Positions 1-8,482 of a DNA stretch of 51,591 bases are shown here, piece by piece. Each line of letters begins with the position of its first letter. Positions within the stretch are counted from its first letter, which is position 1. The translations under genes were made by a program, and so were the position numbers. Under the pieces are notes generated by a model, which ran no database searches, was not told the DNA's origin, and saw nothing but the letters and a program-made list of their open reading frames with translations. The stretch lies in NCBI GenBank assembly GCA_020049805.1, contig JAGVLN010000026.1:1-51591 (forward strand), written 5' to 3'. The DNA is from Rickettsiales bacterium. GTDB lineage: Bacteria > Pseudomonadota > Alphaproteobacteria > Rickettsiales > JABSSG01.

Positions 1-2
1 CA

Positions 3-1043
3 TTGGTTTTACTGCAAGCACTTTATACTACTTCAAGAAGTGTGTATAAGTCAGGTGAATGGCTGCATAATGCCGAATTATTGAAAGTAAATAACTTTGA
101 CAAAGTAGTTGCTAAGTTTGAAGAAAATAATTCTACTTACAATAGCACTTATAATCCTTTTTTAGTGCCAGTAGCAGTTCCAGAAAGTTCTCTTTTAAGT
201 GCTATAGATAATAGTGGATTTCATGTAACTTTAGCTAGGAAGCTTGACACTACAGTTAGAGTAGTAAGTGTGAGTTCACAATATTTTACTGGCGGTATAG
301 CTGGCGTTTTTGGGTTTTATGGTATACCTGTGGCTGCATCTGCCTTTATGGTTGCAGCTTCGTGGGGTACTCAATATTTAGAATGGAATAGAGAAGCGCA
401 ATATAATCAGATTATTAAATTAGGTCTTCAAAATCCAACTACGGTCACAGAACAGCAAGTTTTATATGCAGTTGAGACTATAAGAGTAATGCATAATTGG
501 GAATCTCCATGGTATTTTGTTTATCCAGAAGTTACAGCTGGTGCTGCTAACATAGTAGTAAATTTAGGTGTAGCTATTGTTAAAGCTGGTGAAAGTGTAG
601 CTAAAATTTCTGCATTAGTGAATGATATAAATAAAGTGAGTGAAGCAATGGGTGCAATGCCGGTGGGTGCTAAGGATGTAGGTGGAGCAGGATCTATGCC
701 ATCTCCTAATACAGGAGATACATTAAATAATATAAGAGATGGAGTAAAAAGTTTAGGTGCAGCATTATCTAGTCCTACTGAAGCTGCGTCTAAAGCTATT
801 ACTAACACCGTCCTTTTGCTAAGAAATGATCCTTATTGGAAATTTTTACAAGCAAAATGGCAATATCAAGATGATGCTGCCTTTTATATTTTAATGAATA
901 AGTTAGAACAATTTCCTAATTTGCTTGCTCAACATTACGATTGCGGGCAAACATTTTTACATTTAGAAGATAATTTACATGCAGTTTTAGATGGCCAATG
1001 TGTACTAGTTGGAGAGCATCAAGATGGGAAAACAGAGCTTTAA
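3..1043 (+). CDS. Hypothetical protein, 5' end cut by window edge
   Basis: The reading frame is open to the first base, so the visible 346 residues are probably the C-terminal part of a longer protein; the TTG at position 3 is only the first available codon. I recognise no family. Hydrophobic, Gly/Ala-rich stretches lie near residues 92-125 and 178-205 and could be membrane segments. A Gly/Pro/Ser-rich linker near residues 215-240 separates them from a polar, helical C-terminus that contains two cysteines. No partner gene precedes it in the window, and the next gene, an MFS transporter, begins 72 nt later. A membrane or secreted protein is possible, but this is inference from hydrophobicity alone. 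Confidence 0.6.
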   Translation: MVLLQALYTTSRSVYKSGEWLHNAELLKVNNFDKVVAKFEENNSTYNSTYNPFLVPVAVPESSLLSAIDNSGFHVTLARKLDTTVRVVSVSSQYFTGGIAGVFGFYGIPVAASAFMVAASWGTQYLEWNREAQYNQIIKLGLQNPTTVTEQQVLYAVETIRVMHNWESPWYFVYPEVTAGAANIVVNLGVAIVKAGESVAKISALVNDINKVSEAMGAMPVGAKDVGGAGSMPSPNTGDTLNNIRDGVKSLGAALSSPTEAASKAITNTVLLLRNDPYWKFLQAKWQYQDDAAFYILMNKLEQFPNLLAQHYDCGQTFLHLEDNLHAVLDGQCVLVGEHQDGKTEL

Positions 1044-1115
1044 ATTTAATTTTTATTGCACTATTAACTAATTATCTCTAAATATATAATTTTTTATATT
1101 TAGACGAGAGTAGTC

Positions 1116-2339
1116 ATGTTTATCCAGCCATTATTTCCAAATTTACCTACCAAAATTAGTGATTTTATACTTATTTCTTTAGTAACGCTTATGTACGTTA
1201 CGTTATGTGCTGAAGCAGATATGTATGTGCCAGCTTTCCCTCAAATGATTGAATACTTTGGCGTAGCTGAATATAAAATCCAATTAATTCTGAGTTTAAA
1301 TTTCGTTGGTTTATGTGTTGCTGGCTTAGTAATTGGGCCTTTATCCGATGCTTATGGCCGTAGAAAAGTATTATTTGGCGGTTTGTTATTATTTGTAATA
1401 AGTAGTATAGGATGTGTATTAGCTGAGACTTTTCCACCAATGTTATTTTGGCGGTTTATTCAAGGCATTGCAGCTTCAGTGCCGATGGTGGTTTCGGCTG
1501 CTCTTTTTTTTGATAAATATAGCTTAGAAAGAGCAAGCAAATTAATTGCTGTAGCTAATAGTGTAATTTCTGCTTCTATGGCTGGTGCTCCTATAGTTGG
1601 AGCTTGGGTTAGTGAATTGTTTGATTGGCGTGCCAATTTTATAATAATCCTTGCTTTAGGATTGATTTCATTTTTAGGAGTAGTTCTATTTATTGGAGAG
1701 ACTCTTCCTGAAAATAAAAGAAAGGAATTTAAACCTAAGTCTATTCTTAAGGATTATATTACAATTTCAAAAAGTTTTACTTTTATGGTCTATAGCACAA
1801 TGGCTGTAATGACCTTTAGTGCAATAGTAGTTTATATTGCTAATCTTTCAGTAATTTTTATCAATCATTTAGGTATGTCATTGGAAGTTTTTAGTTATTA
1901 TCAAGCTAGTACAATGGCTACTTTTATTGTGGTTTCACTTTTTAGTGTTAAGCTTATTTCTAAATATGGGATTGATGGAACTAAAGATTTAGGTACTGTT
2001 ATTTGTTTATTTGGAGTTATTGGTTTACTTATTGTGAGTCTAATAGACGAATCTGCAGTCAATTTAATTTGTTTATCCATGGCTTTTTTTGCAGCTGGTA
2101 GCGCGATGATAGGTGGTACTTTTGGTGCTAAAGCTATGGAAATTTTTCCGCATATGAATGGTACAGCTTTGGCGATGATGACTGCAATTAGACAACTCTT
2201 AGCATCCGGTTTAGTGATTTTATCCGAAATATTTTTTGATGGTACTATAGTACCAGTAGCAATATTAGTATTTTTAAGTACTGTAGTACCTACTTTGGCT
2301 TATTTAATGCTAAGAATGAAAGCGAGAGTTGTTAATTGA
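1116..2339 (+). CDS. MFS transporter, Bcr/CflA drug-resistance type
   Basis: 407-residue inner-membrane protein with about 12 hydrophobic segments. The MFS loop 2-3 signature GPLSDAYGRRK lies at residues 74-84, and an early acidic YVPAFPQM segment is typical of the Bcr/CflA subfamily of proton-driven drug or small-molecule exporters. Length matches the family (about 400). The ATG at 1116 follows a purine-rich GACGAGAG stretch at a suitable distance. The substrate cannot be read from the sequence; Rickettsiales carry many paralogues of this family, so metabolite exchange with the host is as plausible as drug efflux. It stands alone: a palindromic repeat composite begins just after its stop. 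Confidence 0.88.
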   Translation: MFIQPLFPNLPTKISDFILISLVTLMYVTLCAEADMYVPAFPQMIEYFGVAEYKIQLILSLNFVGLCVAGLVIGPLSDAYGRRKVLFGGLLLFVISSIGCVLAETFPPMLFWRFIQGIAASVPMVVSAALFFDKYSLERASKLIAVANSVISASMAGAPIVGAWVSELFDWRANFIIILALGLISFLGVVLFIGETLPENKRKEFKPKSILKDYITISKSFTFMVYSTMAVMTFSAIVVYIANLSVIFINHLGMSLEVFSYYQASTMATFIVVSLFSVKLISKYGIDGTKDLGTVICLFGVIGLLIVSLIDESAVNLICLSMAFFAAGSAMIGGTFGAKAMEIFPHMNGTALAMMTAIRQLLASGLVILSEIFFDGTIVPVAILVFLSTVVPTLAYLMLRMKARVVN

Positions 2340-2350
2340 CCTTCGTGTAA

Positions 2351-2556
2351 AGAGCGTTCTTACGCGATAAAGCAATTCGTATACCCAAACGTCATTGCGA
2401 GGAGCGTTCTTATGCGACGAAGCAATCCATACTTAATTAATCATGTTTTTTTAATCTAACTGAAGCGTGGATCGCCACGCCAACAAAAGTTGGATCGCGA
2501 TGACGATTGGTTAGGTTATCATTGCGAAGAGGGTGTTAACTCGACGAAGTAATCGA
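2351..2556 (+). repeat. Palindromic repeat composite 1 (R - inverted R' - R)
   Basis: A degenerate R copy (2351-2380) is followed by a well preserved R (2391-2429), a spacer of about 38 bp, the inverted partner R' (2468-2505), and a diverged R ending at 2556. The outer GTCAT/ATGAC and inner ATCCA/TGGAT ends are complementary, so the whole block can fold as a long hairpin. This is the fullest form of the dispersed family in the window. Confidence 0.85.
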
Positions 2557-2562
2557 TTTATA

Positions 2563-2799
2563 TTAATTATTAAAGTCACCACTAAAATCTGGTGCATCTC
2601 CAGAAATAGGAGTAGCAGGGCCATCGAAGTTACTGCTTTGATCATCAGGACGAAATTTATCTTTAAATGATGAAGAAGCATCTTCTCCTCCAGCAGTAAG
2701 TAGTTTTTGAAGTTGTTTTTTGGAGCGGTCTCTTGCAGAAATTCTTAAATGATTATGTGAACGAAAAAGGCTTATTCTGGAAAACATTCTCTTTGCCAT
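2563..2799 (-). CDS. Small hypothetical protein, 78 aa
   Basis: A short minus-strand frame with an ATG at 2799. The N-terminus is rich in Arg, Ser and Lys (residues 1-35) and the C-terminus in Asp, Ser, Gly and Pro, ending in Asn; no membrane segment is visible. There is no clear Shine-Dalgarno sequence. The charge switch from basic to acidic halves looks non-random, but I recognise no family. It lies between a repeat composite and a 240-bp gap, so it could be a gene remnant. Confidence 0.4.
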   Translation of the reverse strand: MAKRMFSRISLFRSHNHLRISARDRSKKQLQKLLTAGGEDASSSFKDKFRPDDQSSNFDGPATPISGDAPDFSGDFNN

Positions 2800-3043
2800 A
2801 TCATTAATTTATTAATAGAAAACTAGATAGTATAACAACTATTTATGTTTGTCTAGTAGGTTGAATAAAAATTTTTTACCAAGGATAAGGCGGCTTTACA
2901 ATAGGTGAGATTAATAAAACTATGCCACCTCCTGATGTTAATAATATTGCAATTTTTCTATTAATAATTTTTTAATTTGTAGAGTTAAAAATACCATAAT
3001 TATAACCTGTATTGTAAAGAGGAGTTTAATCCAATGAAACAAC

Positions 3044-3985
3044 TTATTCTTTAAATTCAAAAAACTTAAAAGTTTCTTGCATATGTTTTGGTAATGGTGC
3101 TTTAAAATTTAAAGTCTTACCCATAAAGTCTTTGATAATAATCTCACGAGCATGCAGATGAAGTTTATTACTACAACCTACAATAAATGCAGCCTTACCC
3201 CCATATTTACCATCTCCTAAGATTGGCGTGTTTAAGCTCAAAGCATGCACCCTTAATTGATGAGTACGTCCGGTAATCGGGATCATCTCTAACCAAGAAA
3301 CTATTTGGCCAGCATGATCAACAATCCTATATTCAGTAATAGCATCTTTGCCTTCCTCGTAATCAACGCCAACTTTTTCAGTTTTATTTATGGGCTTTTT
3401 ATTTAATGGTAGATCAATAACGCCTTTATTTGATTTAGGCTTGCCAACCACTATTGCCCAGTATTTTTTAATAATATGTTTTTGTTTAAAGCCAGTAGTT
3501 AATAATTGCGCAGCACGATTAGTCCTAGCCAGCAGTAAAATACCACTAGTATCTTTATCTAATCTATGCACCAATTTTGGTTTTTCATTTAATCCAAATT
3601 TTAAATCTTCAAGTAAATCATCAATACTAAGACTGATTTTACTACCCCCTTGTACCGCTAAACTGTAAGGTTTATTTAGGACAATAATATGCTCATCTTT
3701 ATAAATTATGTTTTCCTTAATAAACAATAACTTATCATTATAACCTGGAGCTTTAGCTGAAGTTTTTATAGGTGTTTTACTAGTGATATTATCCCAATTT
3801 TGGTTGATAATTATCTGATCACCATTTTGTACTTTAGCACTTGGCTCAGTTTTGGCATTATTCAATTTAATATATTTCTTGCGGATAAATTTATGAATCA
3901 AACTGACCGGAATATTGGCAAATTGCTTTTTTAACCAGCGATCAATCCTGGTTGGCTCTTCAGCATTATTTACAATAATATGCAT
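3044..3985 (-). CDS. rluC: 23S rRNA pseudouridine synthase, RluC/RluD family
   Basis: A 313-residue enzyme that isomerises uridines in 23S rRNA. An S4-like RNA-binding domain occupies about residues 12-60. The catalytic motif HRLDKDTSGILLLA follows, with H140, R141, L142 and the catalytic Asp D143, and the conserved GRTHQLRVH segment lies near residue 240. Length and layout fit RluC more than RluA because the S4 domain is present. It is separated from the downstream MFS gene by a small unknown and a repeat composite. Assignment to RluC rather than RluD rests on overall impression; the enzyme class itself is clear. Confidence 0.9.
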   Translation of the reverse strand: MHIIVNNAEEPTRIDRWLKKQFANIPVSLIHKFIRKKYIKLNNAKTEPSAKVQNGDQIIINQNWDNITSKTPIKTSAKAPGYNDKLLFIKENIIYKDEHIIVLNKPYSLAVQGGSKISLSIDDLLEDLKFGLNEKPKLVHRLDKDTSGILLLARTNRAAQLLTTGFKQKHIIKKYWAIVVGKPKSNKGVIDLPLNKKPINKTEKVGVDYEEGKDAITEYRIVDHAGQIVSWLEMIPITGRTHQLRVHALSLNTPILGDGKYGGKAAFIVGCSNKLHLHAREIIIKDFMGKTLNFKAPLPKHMQETFKFFEFKE

Positions 3986-4002
3986 TTTATATATTTTTAA
4001 AG

Positions 4003-4560
4003 TTAATTATCTGGACTAGATCCTATAAGAATTCTAATTATTGACTTATCTTCCCAGGTTTCGTCAATTGAATATGGAATATTTGCTGCTTCAAAACCAG
4101 CCATTAATAGTTTAGCAGCATTTGATAAATTTTCAGTATTTCCTATACCTAATTTAATACCTGGAAAATGATTAAAATTTACACTAGGAGTCTTACTAAA
4201 CCTAAAAGGTCTAAATATCCTTGTAGCTTCTAGCATATTAAAAAGTTGTTCAGCAAAAATTATATCTCCTTGATCAGTGCTATTCATTCTGATTTGTACT
4301 CGACATGAATCATTTGAGGATAATTGAACAACCACTTTACGAAATATGTTGTTCTGATCAGGTGTAATTTTTCTAGGTTGTGAGCGTTGGTTTATATGAT
4401 TATTTATTGTATTATTATATATTGTATGGGCTGTTTGCCCTCCAGATTGGCCGCTTGACGTTGCATTATTAGTTCCAAAAGTATTAGATGAATAGTTATG
4501 CCCATTATTACGGTTATTCATAAATAATTTATTTAATATATTACGTAGTGTATCTAACAT
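4003..4560 (-). CDS. Hypothetical protein with Asn-rich N-terminus
   Basis: A 185-residue protein, unrecognised. Residues 12-65 are low complexity, rich in Asn, Ser, Gly and Thr. From about residue 70 a compact alpha/beta pattern starts, with alternating strand and helix, and includes RVQIRMNSTDQGDIIFAEQL and KLGIGN followed by a helix ending AGFEAANIPYSID. This pattern recalls small C-terminal domains found after membrane anchors in many proteobacterial proteins, but no anchor is present here. The start ATG at 4560 is 17 nt upstream-adjacent to rluC in the same direction, so the two may be co-transcribed, with this gene first. Confidence 0.6.
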   Translation of the reverse strand: MLDTLRNILNKLFMNNRNNGHNYSSNTFGTNNATSSGQSGGQTAHTIYNNTINNHINQRSQPRKITPDQNNIFRKVVVQLSSNDSCRVQIRMNSTDQGDIIFAEQLFNMLEATRIFRPFRFSKTPSVNFNHFPGIKLGIGNTENLSNAAKLLMAGFEAANIPYSIDETWEDKSIIRILIGSSPDN

Positions 4561-4684
4561 TCTTATTTTTTGATTTATTAAAATTAATATAATTTTGTAC
4601 TATAAAGTATGCCTTGTAATTATGTCAATGTTACATTGTGCAAGTTTTTTTGAACGGTATTGAATATATAAATTATATTAGAAG

Positions 4685-4713
4685 TTGACGATTTCTACTA
4701 GGCAATGTATTAT
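4685..4713 (+). promoter_or_regulatory. Predicted sigma70-type promoter for rplY operon
   Basis: TTGACG (4685-4690) and TATTAT (4708-4713) are separated by exactly 17 bp, and lie 58 nt upstream of the rplY ATG. No other gene intervenes. This is a prediction from consensus match only. Confidence 0.55.
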
Positions 4714-4770
4714 CCAGCGAAATTTATTGATAAGATGGATTTAACAGATATTTTTAAGGAGTAATTTATA

Positions 4771-5457
4771 ATGTCATCAGTATTATCATTACAAGCCCAA
4801 GTAAGAGAAAAAACAGGCAAAGGCTCAGCAAGAACTTTAAGAAGAGCAGGTAAAATTCCAGCAATTATTTATGGTAAAGGTCATAAAGAAGTTTTAATTA
4901 CTTTAAATCAACATGAAGTTCAAAATTTACAGGGTAAATTTACTTTCGTTTCTACCCCAATTGAAATTGATTTAGAAGGTAAAAAACATCGTGTATTGCC
5001 AAAATCAGTTTTATTACACCCAGTGACTGATAAAGTTGAACATGCTGACTTCGTTTTCTTGAATAAAGGTGAAAAAGTTAGGGTAAAAGTGCCGGTATTA
5101 TTTACAGGTAAAGACAAATCAATGGGTTTAAAGCGTGGTGGTGTGCTTAACATAGTACTAAGAAATATTGAATTACTTGTTGATACTGATAACATTCCGA
5201 ACGTAATTGAAATTGATGTTGCCAAACTAGAAATTGGTGAAGCTGTTCATCTTAAAGATATTGCTTTACCAAAAGGTGCTAAATCTACGATTCAAGATCC
5301 TAACTATACAATTGCTAAGGTTGTTGGTAAAAAAGCTATGAAATTGGATGAAGAAGCTACTACAGCTGAAGCTACTGGTGACAAAGCTGAAGACGACAAA
5401 GATAGCAAGGACAAAGATAGTAAAGATAATAAGGACAAAGACAACAAATCTAAATAA
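4771..5457 (+). CDS. rplY: 50S ribosomal protein L25 (long CTC form)
   Basis: 228-residue ribosomal protein of the large subunit that binds 5S rRNA. The N-terminal L25 domain (about residues 5-95) carries the conserved REKTGKGSARTLRRAGKIPA start, followed by the C-terminal beta domain of the CTC/TL5 form (about 100-190). Residues 198-228 form a low-complexity Lys/Asp tail. A strong AAGGAG Shine-Dalgarno sequence sits 9 nt before the ATG. It heads a co-directional run with pth (18 nt gap), ychF and gapR. rplY-pth-ychF is a widely conserved order in alphaproteobacteria, which supports all three assignments. Confidence 0.96.
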   Translation: MSSVLSLQAQVREKTGKGSARTLRRAGKIPAIIYGKGHKEVLITLNQHEVQNLQGKFTFVSTPIEIDLEGKKHRVLPKSVLLHPVTDKVEHADFVFLNKGEKVRVKVPVLFTGKDKSMGLKRGGVLNIVLRNIELLVDTDNIPNVIEIDVAKLEIGEAVHLKDIALPKGAKSTIQDPNYTIAKVVGKKAMKLDEEATTAEATGDKAEDDKDSKDKDSKDNKDKDNKSK

Positions 5458-5475
5458 TCTTAAGGTTGATACTTT

Positions 5476-6036
5476 ATGTTTTTATTGGTGGGGCTTGGTA
5501 ATCCAGGTAAACAATACAGCAATAATAGGCATAACGTAGGCTTTAAGGTTATTGATGTAATCGTTGATAAATTTAACCTTGCAGTAGCGAAAGATAAATT
5601 TGAATCAAACGTTTTTACAGGTGAAATTTTAGGTCAAAAGATAGTTGCTATTAAGCCAAACACTTTTATGAATTTATCAGGCCAAGCAGTATCATCATTT
5701 GTCAAATTCTATAAAATTCCTTTATCTGAAGTTATAGTAATTCACGATGATATTGATTTAGAGTTAGGTAAAGTAAAAGTTAAAATAGGTGGAGGAGCTG
5801 GCGGTCATAATGGCTTAAAATCAATTGATCAAGCTATTGGTAAAGATTATCTTAGAGTTCGTATAGGAGTGGATCATCCTGGGCATAAGGATTTAGTTTC
5901 TGATTTTGTATTAAGTAATTTTGAACGTGGCCAAGAGCAAGATACTATTAATGAGTTGATTCATTCTATAGCAAATTCTTTTGAGTTGCTGTTGAGTAAA
6001 CAATATGATTCGTTTATAGCTCAATTTAAAAAATAA
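5476..6036 (+). CDS. pth: Peptidyl-tRNA hydrolase
   Basis: 186 residues, the normal length. The enzyme releases peptides from peptidyl-tRNAs dropped by ribosomes. The active-site residues can be read directly: N10 in the GLGNPG start, catalytic H19 in NNRHNVGF, N66 in PNTFMN, D92 in IHDDIDL, and N112 in GGHNGLKS. The ATG begins 18 nt after rplY. A frame starting earlier inside rplY exists but lacks the family N-terminus, so this start is right. Function is essential in most bacteria. Confidence 0.97.
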   Translation: MFLLVGLGNPGKQYSNNRHNVGFKVIDVIVDKFNLAVAKDKFESNVFTGEILGQKIVAIKPNTFMNLSGQAVSSFVKFYKIPLSEVIVIHDDIDLELGKVKVKIGGGAGGHNGLKSIDQAIGKDYLRVRIGVDHPGHKDLVSDFVLSNFERGQEQDTINELIHSIANSFELLLSKQYDSFIAQFKK

Positions 6037-6055
6037 TTATCATATAAAAGGGTTT

Positions 6056-7159
6056 ATGGGATTTAAATGCGGGATTGTCGGATTACCTAATGTGGGCAAA
6101 TCTACATTATTTAATGCTTTGACTAAATCAACCTTAGCACAAGCGGCAAATTATCCATTTTGTACAATTGAACCAAATGTCGGTAAAGTAGGGGTGCCAG
6201 ATGAAAGGCTTACTAAATTAGCTGCTATTGCTCATTCTGAAAAAATTATCCCCACTCAAATTGAGATTGTTGATATTGCAGGCTTGGTAAAAGGCGCTAG
6301 CACTGGCGAGGGCTTAGGTAATAAGTTTCTATCTCATATCAGAGAAGTTGATGCTATTTTGCAGGTAGTGCGTTGCTTTGAAGATGATGATGTTACGCAT
6401 GTTGAAAAAACTGTAGATCCATTGCGTGATATTGAATTGATAGAAACCGAGCTAATTCTTGCTGATCTTGAATCCATGACTAAGCGCTTAGAAAACTTTT
6501 CTAAAAAAAATAAATTTTCTCAAGATAAGAATGCTAAAGAAGAACAAGAATTGATGAGTAAGTGTGTTCAACTTTTAGCAGATGGTAAACCAGCTAGGCA
6601 GTTACTTAATCAAGGCTATAGTGAACAAGATTTAAAACCTTTACAATTAATTACTTCTAAGCCCTATATGTATATTTGTAATGTTGGCGAGCAGGATGTG
6701 GTAGCGGGTAATAAATATAGTAAAAATGTGGAAGAGTTGGCAGTAAAAAATGGTGTTAGAGCTATTCTAATTTCTTCAAAAATTGAAGCTGAAATAGTAG
6801 CACTTGATGATGAGGCTGAACAATTAGCTTTTTTACAAGATATAGGTTTATCTGAAACAGGTTTAAGTAAAGTTATACGTTCAGGTTATGAGCTATTAAA
6901 TTTAACTACCTTCTTTACAGTTGGGCCTAAAGAAGCTAGAGCATGGACAATTGCTCGTAATTCTTTAGCTCCGCAAGCAGCTGGAGTGATTCATACTGAT
7001 TTTGAACGCGGTTTTATTCGTGCAGAAGTAATCAGTTATAACGATTATATACAATATAATGGTGAGGTTGGTGCCAAGGAAAATGGTAAAATGCGCCTCG
7101 AAGGCAAAGAATATCAAGTAGCAGATGGCGATGTTGTTCATTTCAGGTTTAATGTTTAA
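6056..7159 (+). CDS. ychF: Redox/ribosome-associated ATPase YchF (OLA1 family)
   Basis: 367-residue P-loop NTPase of the Obg-related OLA1/YchF family, cytosolic and ribosome-associated, preferring ATP over GTP. Walker [10 protein letters not shown] is at residues 9-17, the switch II region [10 protein letters not shown] is near residue 69, and a coiled-coil insertion lies around 130-165. A C-terminal TGS domain (about residues 280-367) begins near [15 protein letters not shown]. Start ATG follows AAAGGG. It is the third gene of the rplY operon. Confidence 0.96.
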   Translation: MGFKCGIVGLPNVGKSTLFNALTKSTLAQAANYPFCTIEPNVGKVGVPDERLTKLAAIAHSEKIIPTQIEIVDIAGLVKGASTGEGLGNKFLSHIREVDAILQVVRCFEDDDVTHVEKTVDPLRDIELIETELILADLESMTKRLENFSKKNKFSQDKNAKEEQELMSKCVQLLADGKPARQLLNQGYSEQDLKPLQLITSKPYMYICNVGEQDVVAGNKYSKNVEELAVKNGVRAILISSKIEAEIVALDDEAEQLAFLQDIGLSETGLSKVIRSGYELLNLTTFFTVGPKEARAWTIARNSLAPQAAGVIHTDFERGFIRAEVISYNDYIQYNGEVGAKENGKMRLEGKEYQVADGDVVHFRFNV

Positions 7160-7193
7160 AAATTTCAATTAAAAATAATCTAAGAGGTTTTAT

Positions 7194-7442
7194 ATGGCAG
7201 AAGGTTTTAATTCAAGTAGTGGCGAAAATTTACGTAGTTTCATTAATCGTATTGAACGATTAGAAGATGATAAAGCTAATGTTTTAACTGATATTCGTGA
7301 AGTATATGCTGAAGCAAAAAGCACCGGCTTTGACCCAAAAATTATGCGTAAAGTAGTTCAGCTTCGTAAAATTGATAATCAAAAATTACAAGAGCAAGAA
7401 ACATTACTTGAGCTATATAAAAGCATGCTGAATATGAGCTAA
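7194..7442 (+). CDS. gapR: GapR family DNA-binding protein (DUF2312)
   Basis: 82 residues, matching the compact GapR/DUF2312 family of alphaproteobacteria. The family signature is visible in LRSFINRIERLEDDKANV and the GFDPKIMRKVVQLRK segment, a long helix followed by a coiled-coil. In Caulobacter GapR clamps overtwisted DNA and helps replication and transcription; that role is transferred by family, not shown here. AAGAGG precedes the ATG, and the gene closes the rplY-pth-ychF run 34 nt after ychF. Confidence 0.9.
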   Translation: MAEGFNSSSGENLRSFINRIERLEDDKANVLTDIREVYAEAKSTGFDPKIMRKVVQLRKIDNQKLQEQETLLELYKSMLNMS

Positions 7443-7446
7443 TATT

Positions 7447-7612
7447 CGTCATTGCGAGGAGAGCGATAGCTCGACGAAGCAATCTATACATAACAATCGT
7501 AACTTTCTAACTTAATTGCACTATGGATCGCCGCGCCAACTAAAGTTGGCTAGCGATGACGGTTAGTGATGATCGTCATTGTGAGGAGCGTTCTTGCACG
7601 ACGAAGCAATCT
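7447..7612 (+). repeat. Palindromic repeat composite 2 (R - inverted R' - R)
   Basis: R (7447-7486), inverted R' (7524-7561) with the perfect palindrome GCCAACTAAAGTTGGC at its heart, then a second R (7573-7612). The block fills the gap between the convergent gapR and the antitoxin gene and could act as a bidirectional hairpin. Confidence 0.88.
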
Positions 7613-7614
7613 TT

Positions 7615-7935
7615 TTAGGCAACTCCTTGAGCTATATCTATTGTTATATTTAATTTAAATCCTAATGCTTTGAGTATTATAGCTATTGTTTCTAATTTTG
7701 GATGCCCTTTTTCAGATAAAGCTTTATATAAATTTGGGCGGTTTAGATTGGCTTTATTAGCTAATTTAGTTAAGCCACCTTGAGCTTCGGCTATAGTGCG
7801 TAAAGCTTGCAAAAATGCAGCTTGGTCATGATCTTCAAAAAATTCTTCTAAAGCCACTTCAAGATAAGCTTGTGCTTCTTTCCGATCTTTTAAATTGTCT
7901 AATAAACTCTCTCTATAATTTCTGAATTTGCTCAT
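7615..7935 (-). CDS. HigA-like antitoxin (addiction module antidote)
   Basis: 106 residues from the ATG at 7935. An upstream ATT/ATG extension to 7965 is possible but would overlap the toxin, whereas this start has AAGGAA ten bases ahead. The C-terminal half is a helix-turn-helix of the 'probable addiction module antidote protein' type: GGLTKLANKANLNRPNLYKALSE is a classic HTH and GHPKLETIAIILKALGFKL closes it. It should neutralise the toxin encoded immediately upstream and repress the pair. The toxin stop and this start are 2 nt apart, indicating translational coupling. Toxin-first order is typical of HigBA. Confidence 0.85.
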   Translation of the reverse strand: MSKFRNYRESLLDNLKDRKEAQAYLEVALEEFFEDHDQAAFLQALRTIAEAQGGLTKLANKANLNRPNLYKALSEKGHPKLETIAIILKALGFKLNITIDIAQGVA

Positions 7936-7937
7936 TT

Positions 7938-8258
7938 TTATTTCCTTTTTAAGTAATCTTTCCAATATTCTAATGATTCTTTTATATCTTTTGTTTGTGA
8001 ACTTTTGTCACCACCAAGTAATAAAACCACTACTTTATTACCTTCTTCTCCACAGTAAATTCTATAACCTGGGCCATAATCAATTTTTAATTCGAAAATG
8101 GCGCCTTGTAAATATCTGTGACTTCCATAATTACCTAACTCCATTCTTTCTATTCTTCTATATAATTTGGCTCTTGTTGTACGATCTTTTAAGTTATTTA
8201 GCCATTTATTAATAGGTTCAGTTCCATCGCTTTTTCTATAAATTATTATAGTTTTTAT
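7938..8258 (-). CDS. HigB/RelE-like toxin, start codon lost; possible pseudogene
   Basis: The C-terminal two thirds (GAIFELKIDYGPGYRIYC... to the end) match the phage-derived RelE-type addiction toxins that cleave mRNA on ribosomes. The first ATG, at 8144, would leave only 68 residues, yet the same frame continues upstream with family-like sequence: KTIIIYRKSDGTEPINKW, then LNNLKDRTTRARLYRRI-type helix. Where the family's initiating Met is expected (8256-8258) the codon is ATA, and the next upstream in-frame codon set is a stop at 8268-8270. Either a non-standard start is used, or the toxin is a truncated or dead gene kept beside an intact antitoxin. Confidence 0.65.
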   Translation of the reverse strand: MKTIIIYRKSDGTEPINKWLNNLKDRTTRAKLYRRIERMELGNYGSHRYLQGAIFELKIDYGPGYRIYCGEEGNKVVVLLLGGDKSSQTKDIKESLEYWKDYLKRK

Positions 8259-8391
8259 TAAAGTATGTTACATAAAACTTATACCTCCTTATTGTATGCT
8301 ATAGAATACAAACAGTCAAATAAATTCTTTAACTAAATTAAGAATTGAGGGGATTATATACTATTTTTATCAATATGTAGAATAGCATTTA

Positions 8392-8482
8392 TGGATCGCC
8401 GCGCCAACTAAAGTTGGCTCGCGATGACGGTTAGTGATGATCGTCATTGCGAGGAGGGTGTCAACCTGACGAAGCAATCCAC
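8392..8482 (+). repeat. Palindromic repeat composite 3 (inverted R' - R)
   Basis: R' (8392-8429) with GCCAACTAAAGTTGGC, then R (8442-8482), which ends at the base before the secF stop codon on the minus strand. It resembles composite 2 without its left R. Confidence 0.87.

Noticed and set aside
2880-2990. A minus-strand frame reading like a signal peptide (ILLTSGGGIVLLIS) ending PPYPW
   Set aside because: No ATG, GTG or TTG start in frame and fewer than 35 codons between stops; too little to call a gene.
3019-3054. GAGGAG followed by ATGAAACAACTTATTCTTTAA, a six-codon peptide
   Set aside because: A good ribosome site but only six codons and convergent with rluC; perhaps a remnant of a lost gene, but not supportable.
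4803-7159. Overlapping alternative frames inside rplY, pth and ychF
   Set aside because: All are shadows of well recognised genes without ribosome sites.
7928-8212. A 94-codon + strand frame across the toxin-antitoxin pair
   Set aside because: Low-complexity Leu/Tyr/Phe composition, antisense to two recognisable genes.
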